DNA from: Sitta carolinensis
Taxonomy: Eukaryota > Chordata > Aves > Passeriformes > Sittidae
Length of the DNA stretch: 64,000 bases
Direction: 5' to 3'
NCBI GenBank assembly: GCA_032173965.1
Contig: CM063291.1
Span: 19,843,649-19,907,648, forward strand
Below, piece after piece: positions 45,001 through 59,869 of the stretch. The notes beneath the pieces are model-generated. The model saw nothing but the letters and a program-made list of their open reading frames with translations. It had not been told where the DNA came from and did not search any database. A program made the translations under genes and the position numbers. Position 1 is the stretch's first letter, and every line of letters starts with the position of its first letter.

Positions 45001-47202
45001 GCCTCAGGAGCATTTTGCCCGCTCAGCTCCATTCCAGTCTTGGAGACACTGTAACACAGAACCTTACAGCTCACAGAAATCAGCGACATTGCTCAAAACC
45101 AGATAAAGAGTAGGAGATTTCAAAACCTGTGATATCACCTAAACCCCAGGTTTTACCATTCTAAAAAGTGGGAAACTATGCAATTACTTCCCACAGTTCC
45201 TTCTACAAATCAACACAGACATTTCTCCACAAATCAATGCTCACGTTTATCCCACTAAGAATCTCTAAAGAAAGCACAAAGTAATTTAAGAGGAAAAACA
45301 CAAGAAACCCATACTAACAGGAAGGTTTGCAGCTTCCTGTTAGGTAGGGAGAAGGATTTGATAGGTTAAAATGAGTGGAAAACACTTGGGTGTATGAACT
45401 GCCAAGGAAACAACATCACTCTGCAGCACAGCACAGCAGGGCTGGAGGTGGTTAACCTCAACTCCATTTGGACACTCGAGTCTCACCCGTTAGCTTAAAA
45501 TTCAGAGCAAGAATAAAACTTATACTTTGACTGTATCTTAAATCAGCAAGTATTTTCTCCTGACAATTCAGAATTATCCAAGACAAAATAACAGTTCGCT
45601 ATCAGCTGAAAGAAACAATTTAATCTAATTTAAAAGCACTCTTATAGCAAATTTAATTTTATTTTAGAATAAACAAGTTGTGAAAAGAAAACTTGCGCCT
45701 CACTATATACGATCGGTTCTCAGTGAAGTCAAAACTGTTGGCTTGTGCCAAAAGGCCTGACTATAGGTAATTCCATGCAGCCATATAAGCCCATGTAACA
45801 TAATGATTTTGCATCTTCTGTCATGAAGAACTGAAAAACACTACTTTTCCAAATGTTGAGACAAAGAATAATCTTTTAAATCACATTCAGCAATAACAGA
45901 TTAAGTATTTGTAGGCTGAATTAAAACCTAGATGTCGACAATCAACTTTCCATAAATCATATTCACAACCACTTTTTCAATTTTCAGTTAATATAAAAAA
46001 AAAAGTCATATTTATTTTTCATTCATTTTCTTTCTGCCTGAAATTATTGCAGTTATGGTTTCAAGACATTCTGCAAAACTCTTGGCAATGTATTTACAAA
46101 TTATGTAAGCACAACATTTTGAAACAACTGTTTCTAAATAAATCTGTGGAAGAGCAGTGATTTTGCTCCTTTAATCTTTGTGTAATTCTATAACCACTCC
46201 ACCTTCACATGTTATTTTACATCCTTCAACTCGGAAAGTTAAATCCTGATTGAATCATGAGACTGGTCGTGTGTTATTTCTTTGACTTCAAAAGAGGAAA
46301 ACTACAGAGAGTTCTGTTATAGATTCTTAAGAGGGTTGTTTTCATGTGCAGTCACATCCATAAGTGAAAACAGTTACTAAAATATATTTTGCAAGTTTAC
46401 CTCTGTACCAGATGCAGAGCACACACCACAAAGCTACAACCGCACCTCTTCTCAAAAAGTGAGCACAGCAAAAACTGAAAGCTACGGCAGCTGAGATATT
46501 TAAAGCGTTAGATATACACGCATTTAGAAGGTGTATGTAATGTAATAAAATGTGAGGCAGTCAAGGCTGATAATGCACCTGAAAAGCTGCAGTTCAGCAA
46601 AGACATTTTCCCCCTCTTCTGTGAGGGGGCAGCCCTGGTGAGCCCGTTTGACAGCGGCCTCCGGAGCTGCCGCTCGTTTCCTCGCGGCCAGCGCGGCGCT
46701 GCGATCGTCCCTCCGCAGCGACCGCCGGCCCCGGCACCTGCCTTGCCTTAACCGCGTCCGGGAAAAAGTTGATGGCGCGGAAAACGAAGCTGGCGCGCGG
46801 AGACCCCGTCGCCAGCAGCGTTCCCCCCCGCAAAATACCGCCCCAATTCCCCTCAGGAGCCGCTCCCGCTGCCCGCGCTCACGGCCGGGGAGGGCAGCGG
46901 TGGCCGCAGCCCCCGGGCCGCGCTGCCGCCCGCTCCATCCCCGCACGGCGCCGGGTGGGCTCGGAACCCCCGGCCGGCCCAGCCCTCCCCTCCGACACCC
47001 TCCTGGCTCCTCACCGGAGCGCCTTTCACCCTTTCACTCTTCTTCCCAGTGGCCCCGCCGACCCTCACCCCCCGCGGCGGCCCCGAGCCGCCTTACCCGC
47101 GTGCGAGGCTCCGGGCTTGCCGAGCAGGGGCGCGCAGAGCCAGGTGAGGAGGAGCAGGGACGGGGGACGGCCGCAGCGCAGCCGCGCTCCGCGCCCGGCC
47201 AT
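32874..47202 (-). CDS. CHRNA5: Neuronal nicotinic acetylcholine receptor subunit alpha-5 (six coding exons)
   Basis: This accessory subunit of alpha-3/beta-4 (and alpha-4/beta-2) receptors alters calcium permeability and desensitisation and does not form the standard agonist site itself. Minus-strand coding exons are 47097-47202, 38579-38730, 38246-38290, 36889-36998, 35106-35937 and 32874-33035. They join in frame to 468 aa, the same length as human alpha-5. Features: signal peptide, ligand-binding domain, Cys-loop C170-C184, the adjacent cysteines C234-C235, M1 (about 251-275), M2 (about 281-303), M3, a short cytoplasmic loop and M4. Loop C has Asp (D232) two residues before the cysteine pair, where agonist-binding alphas have Tyr; this explains its accessory role. 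The short M3-M4 loop and the ending HIGSTNA fit alpha-5. Intron 1 is 8.4 kb. Intron 5 carries a perfect inverted repeat (33309-33386). I recognised nothing in introns 3 and 4. Confidence 0.97.
33309..33386. repeat. Perfect 25-bp inverted repeat with 28-nt loop in CHRNA5 intron 5
   Basis: Left arm 33309-33333 (TGTAGTCTGAGGCTCCTGGG followed by CCTGA) is exactly complementary to the right arm 33362-33386. The loop contains a smaller CTGAG/CTCAG pairing. It lies about 270 bases from the exon 6 acceptor. Confidence 0.95.
35106..35937 (-). CDS. CHRNA5: CHRNA5 coding exon 5 (Cys-loop, M1-M3, cytoplasmic loop)
   Basis: An 832-nt exon encoding residues 138-415. It carries the Cys-loop, the DGCCWYPF loop C, M1 to M3 and the short cytoplasmic loop with [14 protein letters not shown], whose Asp is residue 398. 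The acceptor is CTTTTTTCAG and the donor GAG|GTGGGT. Confidence 0.97.
36889..36998 (-). CDS. CHRNA5: CHRNA5 coding exon 4 (110 nt)
   Basis: Encodes residues 102-137 plus two bases of codon 138. It starts [16 protein letters not shown] and ends PDIVLYD. The acceptor is ATCCACAG and the donor AA|GTAAGA. Confidence 0.97.
38246..38290 (-). CDS. CHRNA5: CHRNA5 coding exon 3 (45 nt)
   Basis: Encodes [15 protein letters not shown] (residues 87-101). The acceptor is ATTTTACAG and the donor GTATGT. Confidence 0.97.
38579..38730 (-). CDS. CHRNA5: CHRNA5 coding exon 2
   Basis: Encodes residues 36-86, including [14 protein letters not shown], the WVRPVE block and [11 protein letters not shown]. The acceptor on the minus strand is CGTGTAG and the donor GTG|GTATGT. 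Confidence 0.95.
38731..47096 (-). other. CHRNA5 intron 1 (8.4 kb)
   Basis: Mostly AT-rich sequence with no recognisable coding exon or transposon. A GC-richer, CpG-containing patch lies near 44380-44650 and a smaller one near 44930-45050. A 31-bp tandem duplication is at 43040-43102. The end next to exon 1 (from about 46620) is part of the promoter-associated GC-rich island. Confidence 0.6.
43040..43102. repeat. Short tandem duplication, about 31-bp period
   Basis: AAACAGTGCAGTTCAAAGCA followed by TTTTCTAATT is repeated next to itself with one substitution and two added T residues. Confidence 0.8.
47097..47202 (-). CDS. CHRNA5: CHRNA5 coding exon 1 (start codon, signal peptide), very GC-rich
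   Basis: ATG is at 47202-47200 in a GCCATGG context. It encodes 35 residues including the hydrophobic core [15 protein letters not shown], plus one base of codon 36. The donor is GCGG|GTAAGG. The phase (one base carried) matches exon 2, which starts CTGTATCTGAA. The distance and base composition make this exon easy to miss, but the signal peptide, Kozak context, phase and final length all agree. Confidence 0.9.
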
Positions 47203-47305
47203 GGCTGGGGCACGGCCCCCGCTGCCTCCGAGCCCCGCGGCGCGGACGGGGCGGCGGCAGCGGGAGCCGCCGGGGCCGGGCGGCGCTGGCCCCGCCCCGC
47301 GGGGC

Positions 47306-47750
47306 CGTGAGGGGGCGCGGGGGGCGGCGGGGCGGCAGCGCGGGGGGCGGCGGGGCGGCAGCGCGGGGGGCGGCGGGGCGGCAGCGCGGGGGGCGGCGGG
47401 GCGGCAGCGCGGGGGGCGGCGGGGCGGCAGCGCGGGGGGCGGCGGGGCGGCAGCGCGGGGGGCGCGGGCAGCGCGGGGCAGCGCGGGGGGCGGCGGGGCG
47501 GCAGCGCGGGGGGCGCGGGCAGCGCGGGGCAGCGCGGGGGGCGGCGGGGCGGCAGCGCGGGGGGCGCGGGCAGCGCGGGGCAGCGCGGGCGGCGCGGGGC
47601 AGCGCGGGGGGCAGCGGGGCGCGGGGCGGCGCGAGCGGCGCGGGGGGCAGCGGGGCGCGGGCAGCGCGGGGCGGCAGCGCGGGCGGCGCGGGCGCGGGGC
47701 GGCGCGGGGCGGCAGCGCGGGGGGCGGCGCGGGGGGCGCGGGCAGCGCGG
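47306..47750 (+). repeat. G-rich tandem array, 23-bp unit, beside the CHRNA5 start
   Basis: The regular unit on the plus strand is GGGGCGGCAGCGCGGGG plus GGCGGC (23 bp), repeated cleanly from about 47306 to 47470. It then decays into longer higher-order variants with GGGCGCGGGCAGCGCGGGGC insertions to about 47750. G-runs of four to six repeat every few bases, so the plus strand has high G-quadruplex potential. For CHRNA5 this is the template strand. The array begins about 100 bases upstream of the start codon. Confidence 0.92.
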
Positions 47751-49022
47751 GCCCGGCGCCCCCCGGCCGTCAGGAGCCGCCCCCCGCGCCCTGCGGAGCC
47801 GCTGCCGCCCGAGCGGCTCTGCCCGGTCCCGCGGGCGCTGCCCCCCGGCCCGAGACGCCGCCCGCGCTCGGCAGCTCCGGCGCATCCACCCGGGCCACGC
47901 CTGCTGCTTCTGCAGCGTGCTTTTGGGAGGGTGCGAGTGAAAGTGACTTCTGGCGAAAAAAATAACTTTTAATTTCCATTGCATTTGAAACACTCAGTAG
48001 TTTCGGGGTTTTTTTAAGTTTCCAAATCAGTACGATTTTTAAAAGTTCCCAATTCCGAATATTTTGGAACTTTTAATCTAAAATAAATAAACTGATGCAA
48101 GCTAAAAAACACAGGACATTTCTACATCTTTAGGTATATTACAGATATACAACATATAAAAAAATTTTCTGTACAAAACACCACTTTTTCCTATATCAGA
48201 TAAATAAAGTCCGTTACAAAAGACAACTTTCAACACACAAACTGTGAAATTTAATCAGTGATTTTTCCTAAATTATCCTAGTGGAAATGTACGGTGTACA
48301 CATTGCCACAAGAAATAGAAGCAGCTAGCAGTAATGCAATTTTTTTACATCTAAGACAGTGTTTAATATTTTATAGAGAGAGAAGACTTGGAAAGAAGGG
48401 CTAAATGACTACAGAGTTAATCAGCTTCTACATGAAAAGTGCTAGATACCAGATTCCTCAGAAAAATGGTTCTTATTTAACTCAAATAATTTCAGCAACT
48501 TTATACCTGTCTAAAATGAGCACTACCCAAACAGCAATTTCATTAAGCATGTTGTCAATTGTCAAAATTCTTTAATACCAAGTGTTTATTTTACAGAAAA
48601 ATTGCATCTCTCTGTGTAAGTGGTGAATCTTTTCAGTGACCAAAACAGAATTACTGGAGCATTTCAATCCCTTTCTTAATTTTTAAACTCGTGGTTTTCT
48701 GTATTATCTTTTCCTGCAGCCATATTTGGGTTGTGCATGTCTGTGCAAGACATAATGCAGCACACAAAAAAAGGCTGCTTACACAGGAGTTTCTTCCAGC
48801 ACACTTCTAGTGACAGACTATTGATTTGAATGTTCTGCAGTAAATATGGTCATTTTGTATATTGAGAATCTATTTGTATAGGGCATATCTTCCACAATCA
48901 AAATATTTGTGCAGAGGATGCAGCATGACTTTTATTTTGAAATGCTCAGTGTATATGCAGTGGTCAACTCAAGATTTTATAGTAAATGAAAAATGTATTT
49001 TAGTCCAAAACAGGGCACAACA

Positions 49023-49029
49023 CCCCCCC

Positions 49030-49061
<32 letters not shown>

Positions 49062-49062
49062 T
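49023..49062 (+). repeat. Abutting homopolymers C15 and T25
   Basis: Fifteen C residues (49023-49037) are followed without interruption by twenty-five T residues (49038-49062). Confidence 0.9.
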
Positions 49063-52000
49063 GGTGGCACTCTGTAGTTCTGTTATTTTCTGAGTGCTTC
49101 AAGAGTTACTGGGCAATATTTGTACTGAAATTGCAACTCTGTAGTTTTTGATGGAAGCTGGTTCACTACTACACTGCACCTGGTATTCCTAACAGGAGGT
49201 TATCAGGTGAAATCTGTATTTCTGTGCACTGCAGTAGATGCATTTTAGAGACATAATATGTCGCCAGCAATGTTGAACATAGCTGCCAGTAGAACGTGCA
49301 GGACATAGGAAACTGGTTTTATTATATAACTGTGGGTTTGTGTGCAGCTGGGTCCTAACTAGGCAAAACAGATGCTGTAGGATGTAAAAGGATTAAACTG
49401 TCTGGGTTACATGCCTAACGTTTTGCTAAATATTTTATGTAGCATCATCTGGCACATGTTAATTATGTTGTGTTATTACTGTTTTAGAAAACGGTAGTTA
49501 TAAATAAGTAGCTGTTTTTTCCTGCTGCTTTGAACTTGGAACAGAATGTCAATAATATCAGCAGCATGTTAAGTTCAATATCTACTAGTAAGTGAAAGCC
49601 TAAACAATTGCATGAGTAATGCTGTTTTTCCAAGGACCCTTGTCAGCAGGAGGTGACATCTGAAAGTCCCCGCAAAGTACACTCTGAGAATCTGCAATAA
49701 ATTGGCTGATGGCAGCTTCTACTGTGCACTGAAAAGTAGTTTAACTGGAAAATCAAATGCCAAATTAAACCCAGATAAAAATAGCCAGCTGCTCAGCTGT
49801 TTGTAAAATAAGATATATGCTAAAAACTTTGTGAAGCTGAATTTTTTCCAGATTAAAGCCAGTGAAGAGTACTCTTAGATCCAGTACCTTCAGTGGGTTT
49901 TCATATTGTAGTAGAAATAACTGCAATTAAAACTTGAAAATGAGTATTTTTTACTGAAGAACTGTAGTGGAAAATACTCATTAAAGAAAATGAAAGATAT
50001 TTAAATAAGTCTTAGAATCTCCTCCAGTCTGAAACTACACACTTTCATGTATGAAGTATCTGAGTGCACCAGCTTATTGAGCTTACATGTCTTCTATACT
50101 GAGCTGTGTTATCTATGAGTCACAGTCCTGAGGCCTCTGAAACCACTGAACACCTTTCAATCATTATTTCATTTTCACAACACAGTGGAGAAGTATTTTT
50201 TCCTAATTTTAATGTTATGAACAGAAAGAAACACGTACCTTGGAAACGCAACAAACCAGAAGCAGCTGTCAAATTTAACATCAGGAGTCTTTTGTTGTTC
50301 CTTAATTTGGGTACTTTTGTAACTGACAAGTAAAATATTTAGATGAAGAGGGAAGCATACCTAAATGAGGTCATATAAGAAGCAGGCTTGGAAGTTAATT
50401 TGACTTTATTTGAACAGAATACAGTCACCTAGAAAACAAGCTAACTATTTTTAAACACTGACAGATGCAAGAGACAGTACAGGTAATTATTGGAGAAGTG
50501 GTAGTTTCATTATCTCTTAAACTACTTAGAATAACAAACCACATTACAATTTCTTAGGACAATCTATTTGTGAATATTTGCATATTTGCCCTAACAAGTT
50601 CTATCATGCACTCAAGTGAGATATAAGCTATCCAGTTTTTTAAGTTTACAAACATCATATTATGCAAACAATTTTAAGTAAATACTTTAGCCTAATTTGA
50701 AACAAATCTGTCACCTTCCACAGCACCACATGAAGTTCTTGTTTTAAAATAACATTAAATCCATAGCAATAGCTAAATATTTTAAATACTTAATGTAATA
50801 CACTGTAAACTCTACGAAAACACTACGTACACCAAAAAAAAACCCAAAAACATACAAAGAACAGGAAGATCATTTTGATTAGCAAAGATACCTCAAATGT
50901 ATCGCCAGAATCATTTTTCTGTTCTTACGACTTATCCCCAAACCACTCCCAGGAAAGGCACAGTTGGTGTTGATTTTTTTTTTTTTTTTTTTAAACACAC
51001 AAAGCCAGAATCAATACAATAGGCCAATGTAGTCAAACACTGCTCTTATTTCTAGGAACAGGTAGAAACTTGCATTAGTGTCTGGATGGCTCAGGAAGAT
51101 TCTAATCATGAAAGATCTCCAGCATCTGCTTGCTGCCCTAGGCTCAAATGCAGAAAAGAATCACAAATTAAAATTCAGTTAGGAGAACTTGGCTGTAATC
51201 TTGGACATGACTGCTGGCTACAGTTATTTGCCTGTTCCAAGGCAGTACTGAAGCTCAGTTCACAATCAGCCATTAATGGCACTCAGGAGAGATTATTTTT
51301 TTAAAATTAAATTGGTAATTACTGCTTAAAGATTATACTCAAAATATTAGACAATACTTCTTCCACTTTGTGCAAAAAAAACCATTAAATAAATAGATCT
51401 TTTAAAACTTATCATAATGCTTCAATACATTTATTCAAGTAATTCCAACTTTTTATTATTACAGTTTCTAAAAAGTTCTCCTTTATCAGCAAATGATGCC
51501 ATGTTTGGCAAAGAAATGGTATTGGTAATTCTTTAAACCAAGATATGCATATATGAGTTATCCCCATTTTTTTAGAAAAAGATGCTTCTAAGAAAAATAT
51601 TTTAGTAAGTCTATATTCTAAGCTATCTGATAATACTTACACTATTACACTAAACAAAATGCCTTTTATGAACTATATACATTGATGAACACAAGCTCAG
51701 ATGTTCTAACAGTTTCCTAGAAGACAGAAAGCATTGCTGGAATCTATCACATATTGTTGCAAGTAATCTTTGAAAAGAGAAAAAAACCCTCCATTTTGGC
51801 ATTCCTGCTTTTAGAGCATATTCCAAGTACTTGTATAACCATCATCAGTGATCCAGAAATCTGCAAAAGATGCTGATATATTGCATTCATGGTATCAAAA
51901 AATAGAAAAATTGAGCACTGAATTTCTACATAAAATGGAGTCTGAGGTATTTATGCAGCCTTTTATAATGGAGATTAAATATTACCCATTGCATGTGTCT

Positions 52001-53469
52001 GCAACTATTCAGGATTTATTACAATAAATACCATTCCTGTGTTGTTTTTTGGAAGACCTACTGTTGCACAAGGTGTAAATAAGTCAGTTGAACTTTCATT
52101 AGCTATAAAATTTGAGTATTAACAATGTGCTCTCTAAGTACAGTGCTAAAGAGTAAAGCAATTGGTCTGCACCAAGACTTAGAGAATGACCAAGCAGGAC
52201 CTGCAGAGAAGGCACAGCCTCCCCCTCTCTGTGCAGAGGCTGCCAGAGCGAGTGCAGGACAAGGGCAGACGACGTGCAGCTCAGACATCTTGAGTCAGAT
52301 TCCTTCACTCTGTTCTCAACAGCCACTCTCACAGCAGTGAGCTCAAAAATGGGTTTAGTCGAGAGGGTCATTTCTGGCCATGTTGACAAAGTACATTTTA
52401 ATCAAAAATGTCCAAGATGGATTAAAACCAACAAAACACTGTATGGATTCACTCAGTTTCTTTAAATCCTATATACATCAGATACCCTTTGGAGAAAGAA
52501 AACCAAACCAAACCAACCTACAAGATCAATGCAATCCATAGTGGGCACAAAAGGGCTGGATAACCACTGTCGGTCTGAAATTCAACGAGGCCTCACTTTT
52601 AAGCATGTCACTTGGGCTTTTCACTTTGCTTTCACTATCTGAATGGATACAGTCATTTTCAGTAACTTGTTTTCCTTTCTTTTGTTGACTCCAGATCACT
52701 TTTTTCAGAAGTAGAAGAGATTTTTGCTAATCTGACAATCATACTTTTTTGCATTCAGTATAAGGGCAAGCTGGACACAAATGACTATGATTCCTAATTC
52801 ATGCACAATTATGATTTCTTGGTGATTAACTAGTTAGTTTTCTTGACTGGTGTGTCTGAGAAAGGAACCAAATTCACTGGGGAAAACATCAGCAACACTA
52901 AACTAAACATAAAACATCTCAATTTCCTTTCAGGATAAAATGTGAAATAGTCAACATGGCCTAAAAATCATGCACTATTTTACTTACCTATTTGTACTTT
53001 GACAAGATAAAGTATTTTTATGTGGCCTTTGTAAAATGTCTTTCTAGTTTGTGTGAATATAACTAGTGTTGTATGATTAATTCCTTAGAAAACACATGCA
53101 CTTGTGAAGGCTATGATAAACTGAACACATTTGCTACAGGGCATTTTTAAAACACTACTGCTTGCAAGACCATCAGTTTGACAGAGCCCGCTATAGAACA
53201 AAATAGGCCAAAACTAAAACTTGGCATGCCAGCACACTTTAATTCTGTTATTTGTGAAATGACTTTTCAAACTCAGAAGCTCTTTTCACTACCTTAAAAG
53301 GAAAACCCACACATACACACAAAATTCTAACAATTCTAACACCATATTTGCTCTTTACCAACTAGCATATACCTTGTTTTAATGGTTTAAAGCAATAAAA
53401 TTCCTCAAGATTGTGCATATCCAGGCATTACTGAGGAAATAAAGACACCCATCGCTATTCTTCTTAAAT

Positions 53470-53475
53470 TTTATT
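53470..53475 (-). terminator. Candidate poly(A) signal of PSMA4 (AATAAA, minus strand)
   Basis: TTTATT on the plus strand, about 230 bases past the PSMA4 stop. A nearer copy at 53674-53679 is only about 30 bases past the stop and is the alternative. Confidence 0.4.
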
Positions 53476-53705
53476 CCATAATAAAAAATAGAAGATGAAA
53501 GAAAGAGTGTTCAAGAATTAAAGCAATTATTGGTCAATGTAAGGAGCAGTAAACTAATTATCTAATTGATGCCTAAGGACCTGGTTCATCAGAAGTACTT
53601 CTGGGTCCTCCATGGCAGAGCTGTAGGTTTCGACAGCACAGAAATCCAGATTATCTTTTGCTGAAGCAGGTCCTTTATTATCTAGAGAACACTGGATTTC
53701 ATATT

Positions 53706-58452
<4,747 letters not shown>

Positions 58453-58455
<3 letters not shown>

Positions 58456-58530
58456 GGTGCCGGGGATGCGCCGCGGGCAGAGGGCAGCGGGCTGGCAGGA
58501 GAGCACAGGCCACAGGAATCGGCACCGGGC
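58453..58530 (-). CDS. PSMA4: PSMA4 exon 2: 5' UTR and start codon only
   Basis: On the minus strand the exon follows GCTCTCTTGCAG and ends GGCACCATG|GTGAGT, so only the ATG (58455-58453) is coding. The rest of the exon is 5' UTR. The strong Kozak context and the next exon opening directly with SRRYDSR support this split. Confidence 0.9.
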
Positions 58531-58728
58531 CTGCAAGAGAGCACACAGGGCACGTGAACCGGGAACCGGCACCGAACGCACGGGCACGGCCCCAGGGGGC
58601 GCTGCCGCCCGCGCCCGCACTGCACAGTCATCCTCAGCGCGGCAGAACGCGAGGGCCGCGCCGCCTCCCGCGCCGCGCAGAGACGCGTCCCGCACCCCAG
58701 CGCCCACCCGCCGCCCGTTTTCACTCAC

Positions 58729-58930
58729 GGAAGGCCGGAACGGACCGCTGAGCCGGGCGGGGGGCGGCAAGGCCCGGCCGGCGGGCAAGAACCGGGCGCT
58801 GCAGCCGCGCCCGAACCTTCACCGCCGCGTCGGAAATGGCCGCCGCGCCTGCGCGGTACCGTGTGCCAGCCTGGGGCGGGGCCTGCGCCCTTTCCTGCCG
58901 CCGTGGGGCGGGGCTGGCGCGCGAGGTCCG
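58729..58930 (-). promoter_or_regulatory. PSMA4 non-coding exon 1 and TATA-less promoter
   Basis: On the minus strand GGCCTTCC|GTGAGT at 58729/58728 is a good donor for a non-coding first exon that splices to the acceptor at 58531. Upstream lie a YY1-like GGCGGCCATTTCC segment (near 58830-58842) and two Sp1-type GC boxes, GGGGCGGGGC, at 58873-58882 and 58905-58914. These suit a CpG-island housekeeping promoter. The exact start of transcription is not visible. Confidence 0.6.
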
Positions 58931-58977
58931 CAGCGCTTGTGCGCGTGCCCGCGCTCCGCCGAAAGGGGCGGGAAACG

Positions 58978-59147
58978 GACACGCCGCACCCCCGGCGCGT
59001 GAGGGCAGGTGAGGGACACGCCGCACCCCCGGCGCGTGAGGGCAGGTGAGGGACACGCCGCACCCCCGCCCGGCGTGAGGGCAGGTGAGGGACACGCCGC
59101 ACCCCCGCCCGGCGTGAGGGCAGGTGAGGGACACGCCGCACCCCCGG
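58978..59147 (+). repeat. 37-39-bp tandem repeat between PSMA4 and HYKK
   Basis: Five adjacent copies, the last one partial. Each contains GGACACGCCGCACCCCCG; the first four continue to GTGAGGGCA and join through GGTGAGG. The first two units are 37 bp and the next two 39 bp (an extra CC in the middle). It lies between the HYKK poly(A) signals and the PSMA4 promoter. Confidence 0.93.
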
Positions 59148-59350
59148 GAGGGCGGATAAGGGCCCGACTCCTGCCATGAGGGTGCACAGTAGTAACGCAG
59201 AGTCCCCGGGCTGTGAGGGCGGTAATGGCCGCAGCCCTGTGCCCGCGGTGAGGGTAATGGTTTTCTCTCCCGGGCAGATGAGCCTAGCCCCGCACCAGCC
59301 CGCGGATGTAGAGTGGCAGACGCACCCAATCCAGCCCAGGCAGTGCCATC

Positions 59351-59364
59351 TTTATTGCTTTATT
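59351..59364 (-). terminator. Poly(A) signals of HYKK (two AATAAA, minus strand)
   Basis: TTTATT at 59351-59356 and 59359-59364 on the plus strand give two AATAAA hexamers about 30-40 bases past the HYKK stop. This implies a very short 3' UTR. Confidence 0.6.
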
Positions 59365-59390
59365 CAGTCCAGTGTCTCACCCCCAGGACC

Positions 59391-59869
59391 TCAGCAGCCG
59401 CGGACGCACGGAGCAGGCGCGTCGTGCGTGTACACCTGGGCAGTATCAAACCACATCTTCTCCACAGCTTCCTGGCCTACCTCAAACATTGTCATTAAAT
59501 GTTTCCAGCCAGTTTTGGCTGTGATTGTGAGGTATTCCTTATTCTCTGGGTACAGCAGAGCCGTGTAGGCGGCGATTACGAGGGACTGTGCAAACCTCCC
59601 ACTCACCAGAATAAAGAGGGCACCTCTCTCCTCGGCGGTGAGTGGCAGGACGCTCTCAAACCCTGCGAGAACATGTCCCCCAACACTCAGAGGGTCTGGG
59701 CTCTCAATCATCATGTACATGATGGCTATTGCAACCTCAAACACGTAATACCCGTAACTCATGTCACTAAAGTCCAGGATGCCAGACACCCTGTACTGGG
59801 GATCCTCCAGGGAAGCAGAACTGGAGTCTACTAGAATGTTGTGGTCATTAAGGTCTCCATGATTGATAC
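59391..59869 (-). CDS. HYKK: HYKK coding exon 4 (catalytic loop to stop)
   Basis: Encodes residues 220-378, starting [11 protein letters not shown], with TGA at 59393-59391. It carries both metal-binding motifs, [17 protein letters not shown] and the C-terminal helices. The acceptor is TGTGTTTAG. Confidence 0.96.

Larger units (their letters stand above)
46620..47950 (-). promoter_or_regulatory. CpG-rich promoter region of CHRNA5
   Basis: About 1.3 kb of dense GC and CpG sequence surrounds coding exon 1 and its upstream flank, as in a CpG-island promoter. The transcription start should lie between 47203 and about 47950 on the minus strand but cannot be pinned down. The upstream half is occupied by the tandem array at 47306-47750. 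Confidence 0.65.
47203..53705. other. Spacer between CHRNA5 and PSMA4, no gene recognised
   Basis: The first 750 bases are the CHRNA5 promoter and G-rich array. The rest (47960-53460) is AT-rich and holds no gene or transposon that I recognise. Low-complexity tracts are a C15-T25 junction at 49023-49062 and a T19 run at 50974-50992. A GC-richer patch sits at 52190-52290. The last 240 bases are the PSMA4 3' UTR. Confidence 0.6.

Noticed and set aside
46769..47965. A 398-aa open frame (+) rich in Ala, Gly and Arg, with a 319-aa frame on the opposite strand
   Set aside because: Both run through the 23-bp G-rich array. GC-rich repeats rarely contain stop codons, so long frames appear on both strands by composition alone. 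There is no family resemblance.
58721..59329. Repetitive Cys/Pro-rich frames between PSMA4 and HYKK
   Set aside because: They are translations of the 37-39-bp tandem repeat and appear in several frames. They are not a protein.
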